Source of the DNA: Pseudomonadales bacterium
GTDB taxonomy: Bacteria > Pseudomonadota > Gammaproteobacteria > Pseudomonadales > UBA7239
DNA: 6,161 bases
Direction: 5' to 3'
Assembly: GCA_020443005.1 (NCBI GenBank)
Contig: JAGRJA010000285.1
Span: 1 to 6,161, forward strand
Shown: in pieces, positions 6,030-6,161 of the stretch
Layout of the letters: every line of letters begins with the position of its first letter
How positions within the stretch are numbered: position 1 is the first letter of the stretch
Program-made: the position numbers and the translations under genes
Notes under the pieces: generated by a model
Database searches by the model: none
Seen by the model: the letters and a program-made list of their open reading frames with translations, nothing else
What the model was told of the DNA's origin: nothing

Positions 6030-6088
6030 TCAGGCAGCTTGCTGCAGCAGGTTTCATCTGGCGTGCTGGGTGCCAACATTATTGATTT

Positions 6089-6161
6089 TCAGGCCTTTAA
6101 TTCCCGGATAATTTTTGCCCACATTGCATCAGGTGCCGCGTAGGGCGCATAGATCGCCAGA
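6089..6161 (-). CDS. C-terminal end of an unidentified protein, cut by window edge
   Basis: On the minus strand the last 23 codons before a TGA (6091-6089) read LAIYAPYAAPDAMWAKIIRE followed by LKA. The frame is open to the right edge and the composition looks protein-like, with a proline/alanine turn and then an amphipathic helix, but too little is visible to name a family. It converges on the TetR gene, with 59 bases between the two stop codons. Confidence 0.5.
   Translation of the reverse strand, partial: LAIYAPYAAPDAMWAKIIRELKA

Noticed and set aside
6034..6045. GCAGC-TT-GCTGC hairpin after the TetR stop
   Set aside because: The two-base loop is too tight for this stem and no T-run follows, so it is not a supported terminator.

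Overview
The window looks like accessory or secondary-metabolism DNA from a Gram-negative bacterium of mid-range GC (judged by eye). The protein families together (a soluble eukaryote-like P450, SRPBCC protein, membrane di-iron hydroxylase, COG3687-type predicted hydrolase, MarR and TetR regulators) fit a heterotrophic gammaproteobacterium, possibly of the Spongiibacter/Zhongshania/BD1-7 type. That taxonomic guess is inference from gene content only.

Left block (1-1841, minus strand): a fatty-acid-hydroxylase/sterol-desaturase superfamily membrane protein, a small four-helix DUF4345-like membrane protein, and the N-terminal part of a predicted metal-dependent hydrolase that runs off the left edge. 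A good Rho-independent terminator lies just after the hydroxylase gene, so the two downstream genes may be only partly co-transcribed with it.

Centre (1842-3226, plus strand): a divergent regulatory region holds a 50-bp nested palindrome overlapping a perfect TATAAT. It is followed by a MarR-type regulator built as two fused winged-helix domains in one chain. The reading frame is broken by a single in-frame TAG at 2831-2833, inside the wing of the second domain. Everything downstream stays in frame and reads as normal MarR sequence to 3226, so this is a recent nonsense mutation, a sequence error, or a readthrough site.

Right block (3341-6029): a convergent minus-strand operon of an SRPBCC (START-like) protein and a cytochrome P450, and a divergent TetR-family regulator. 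The shared intergenic region carries a 17-bp perfect-arm palindrome (5310-5326) and a second inverted repeat (5364-5399), both likely regulator sites. At the right edge, the last 23 codons of an unidentified minus-strand gene converge on the TetR gene.

Together this looks like a small, locally regulated lipid or hydrophobic-molecule oxidation locus. It has two different oxygenase types (heme P450 and membrane di-iron hydroxylase), a lipid-binding-fold helper, a predicted metalloenzyme, and one local repressor candidate per divergent transcription unit. The substrate cannot be read from the sequence, and no ferredoxin or reductase partner for the P450 is in the window.
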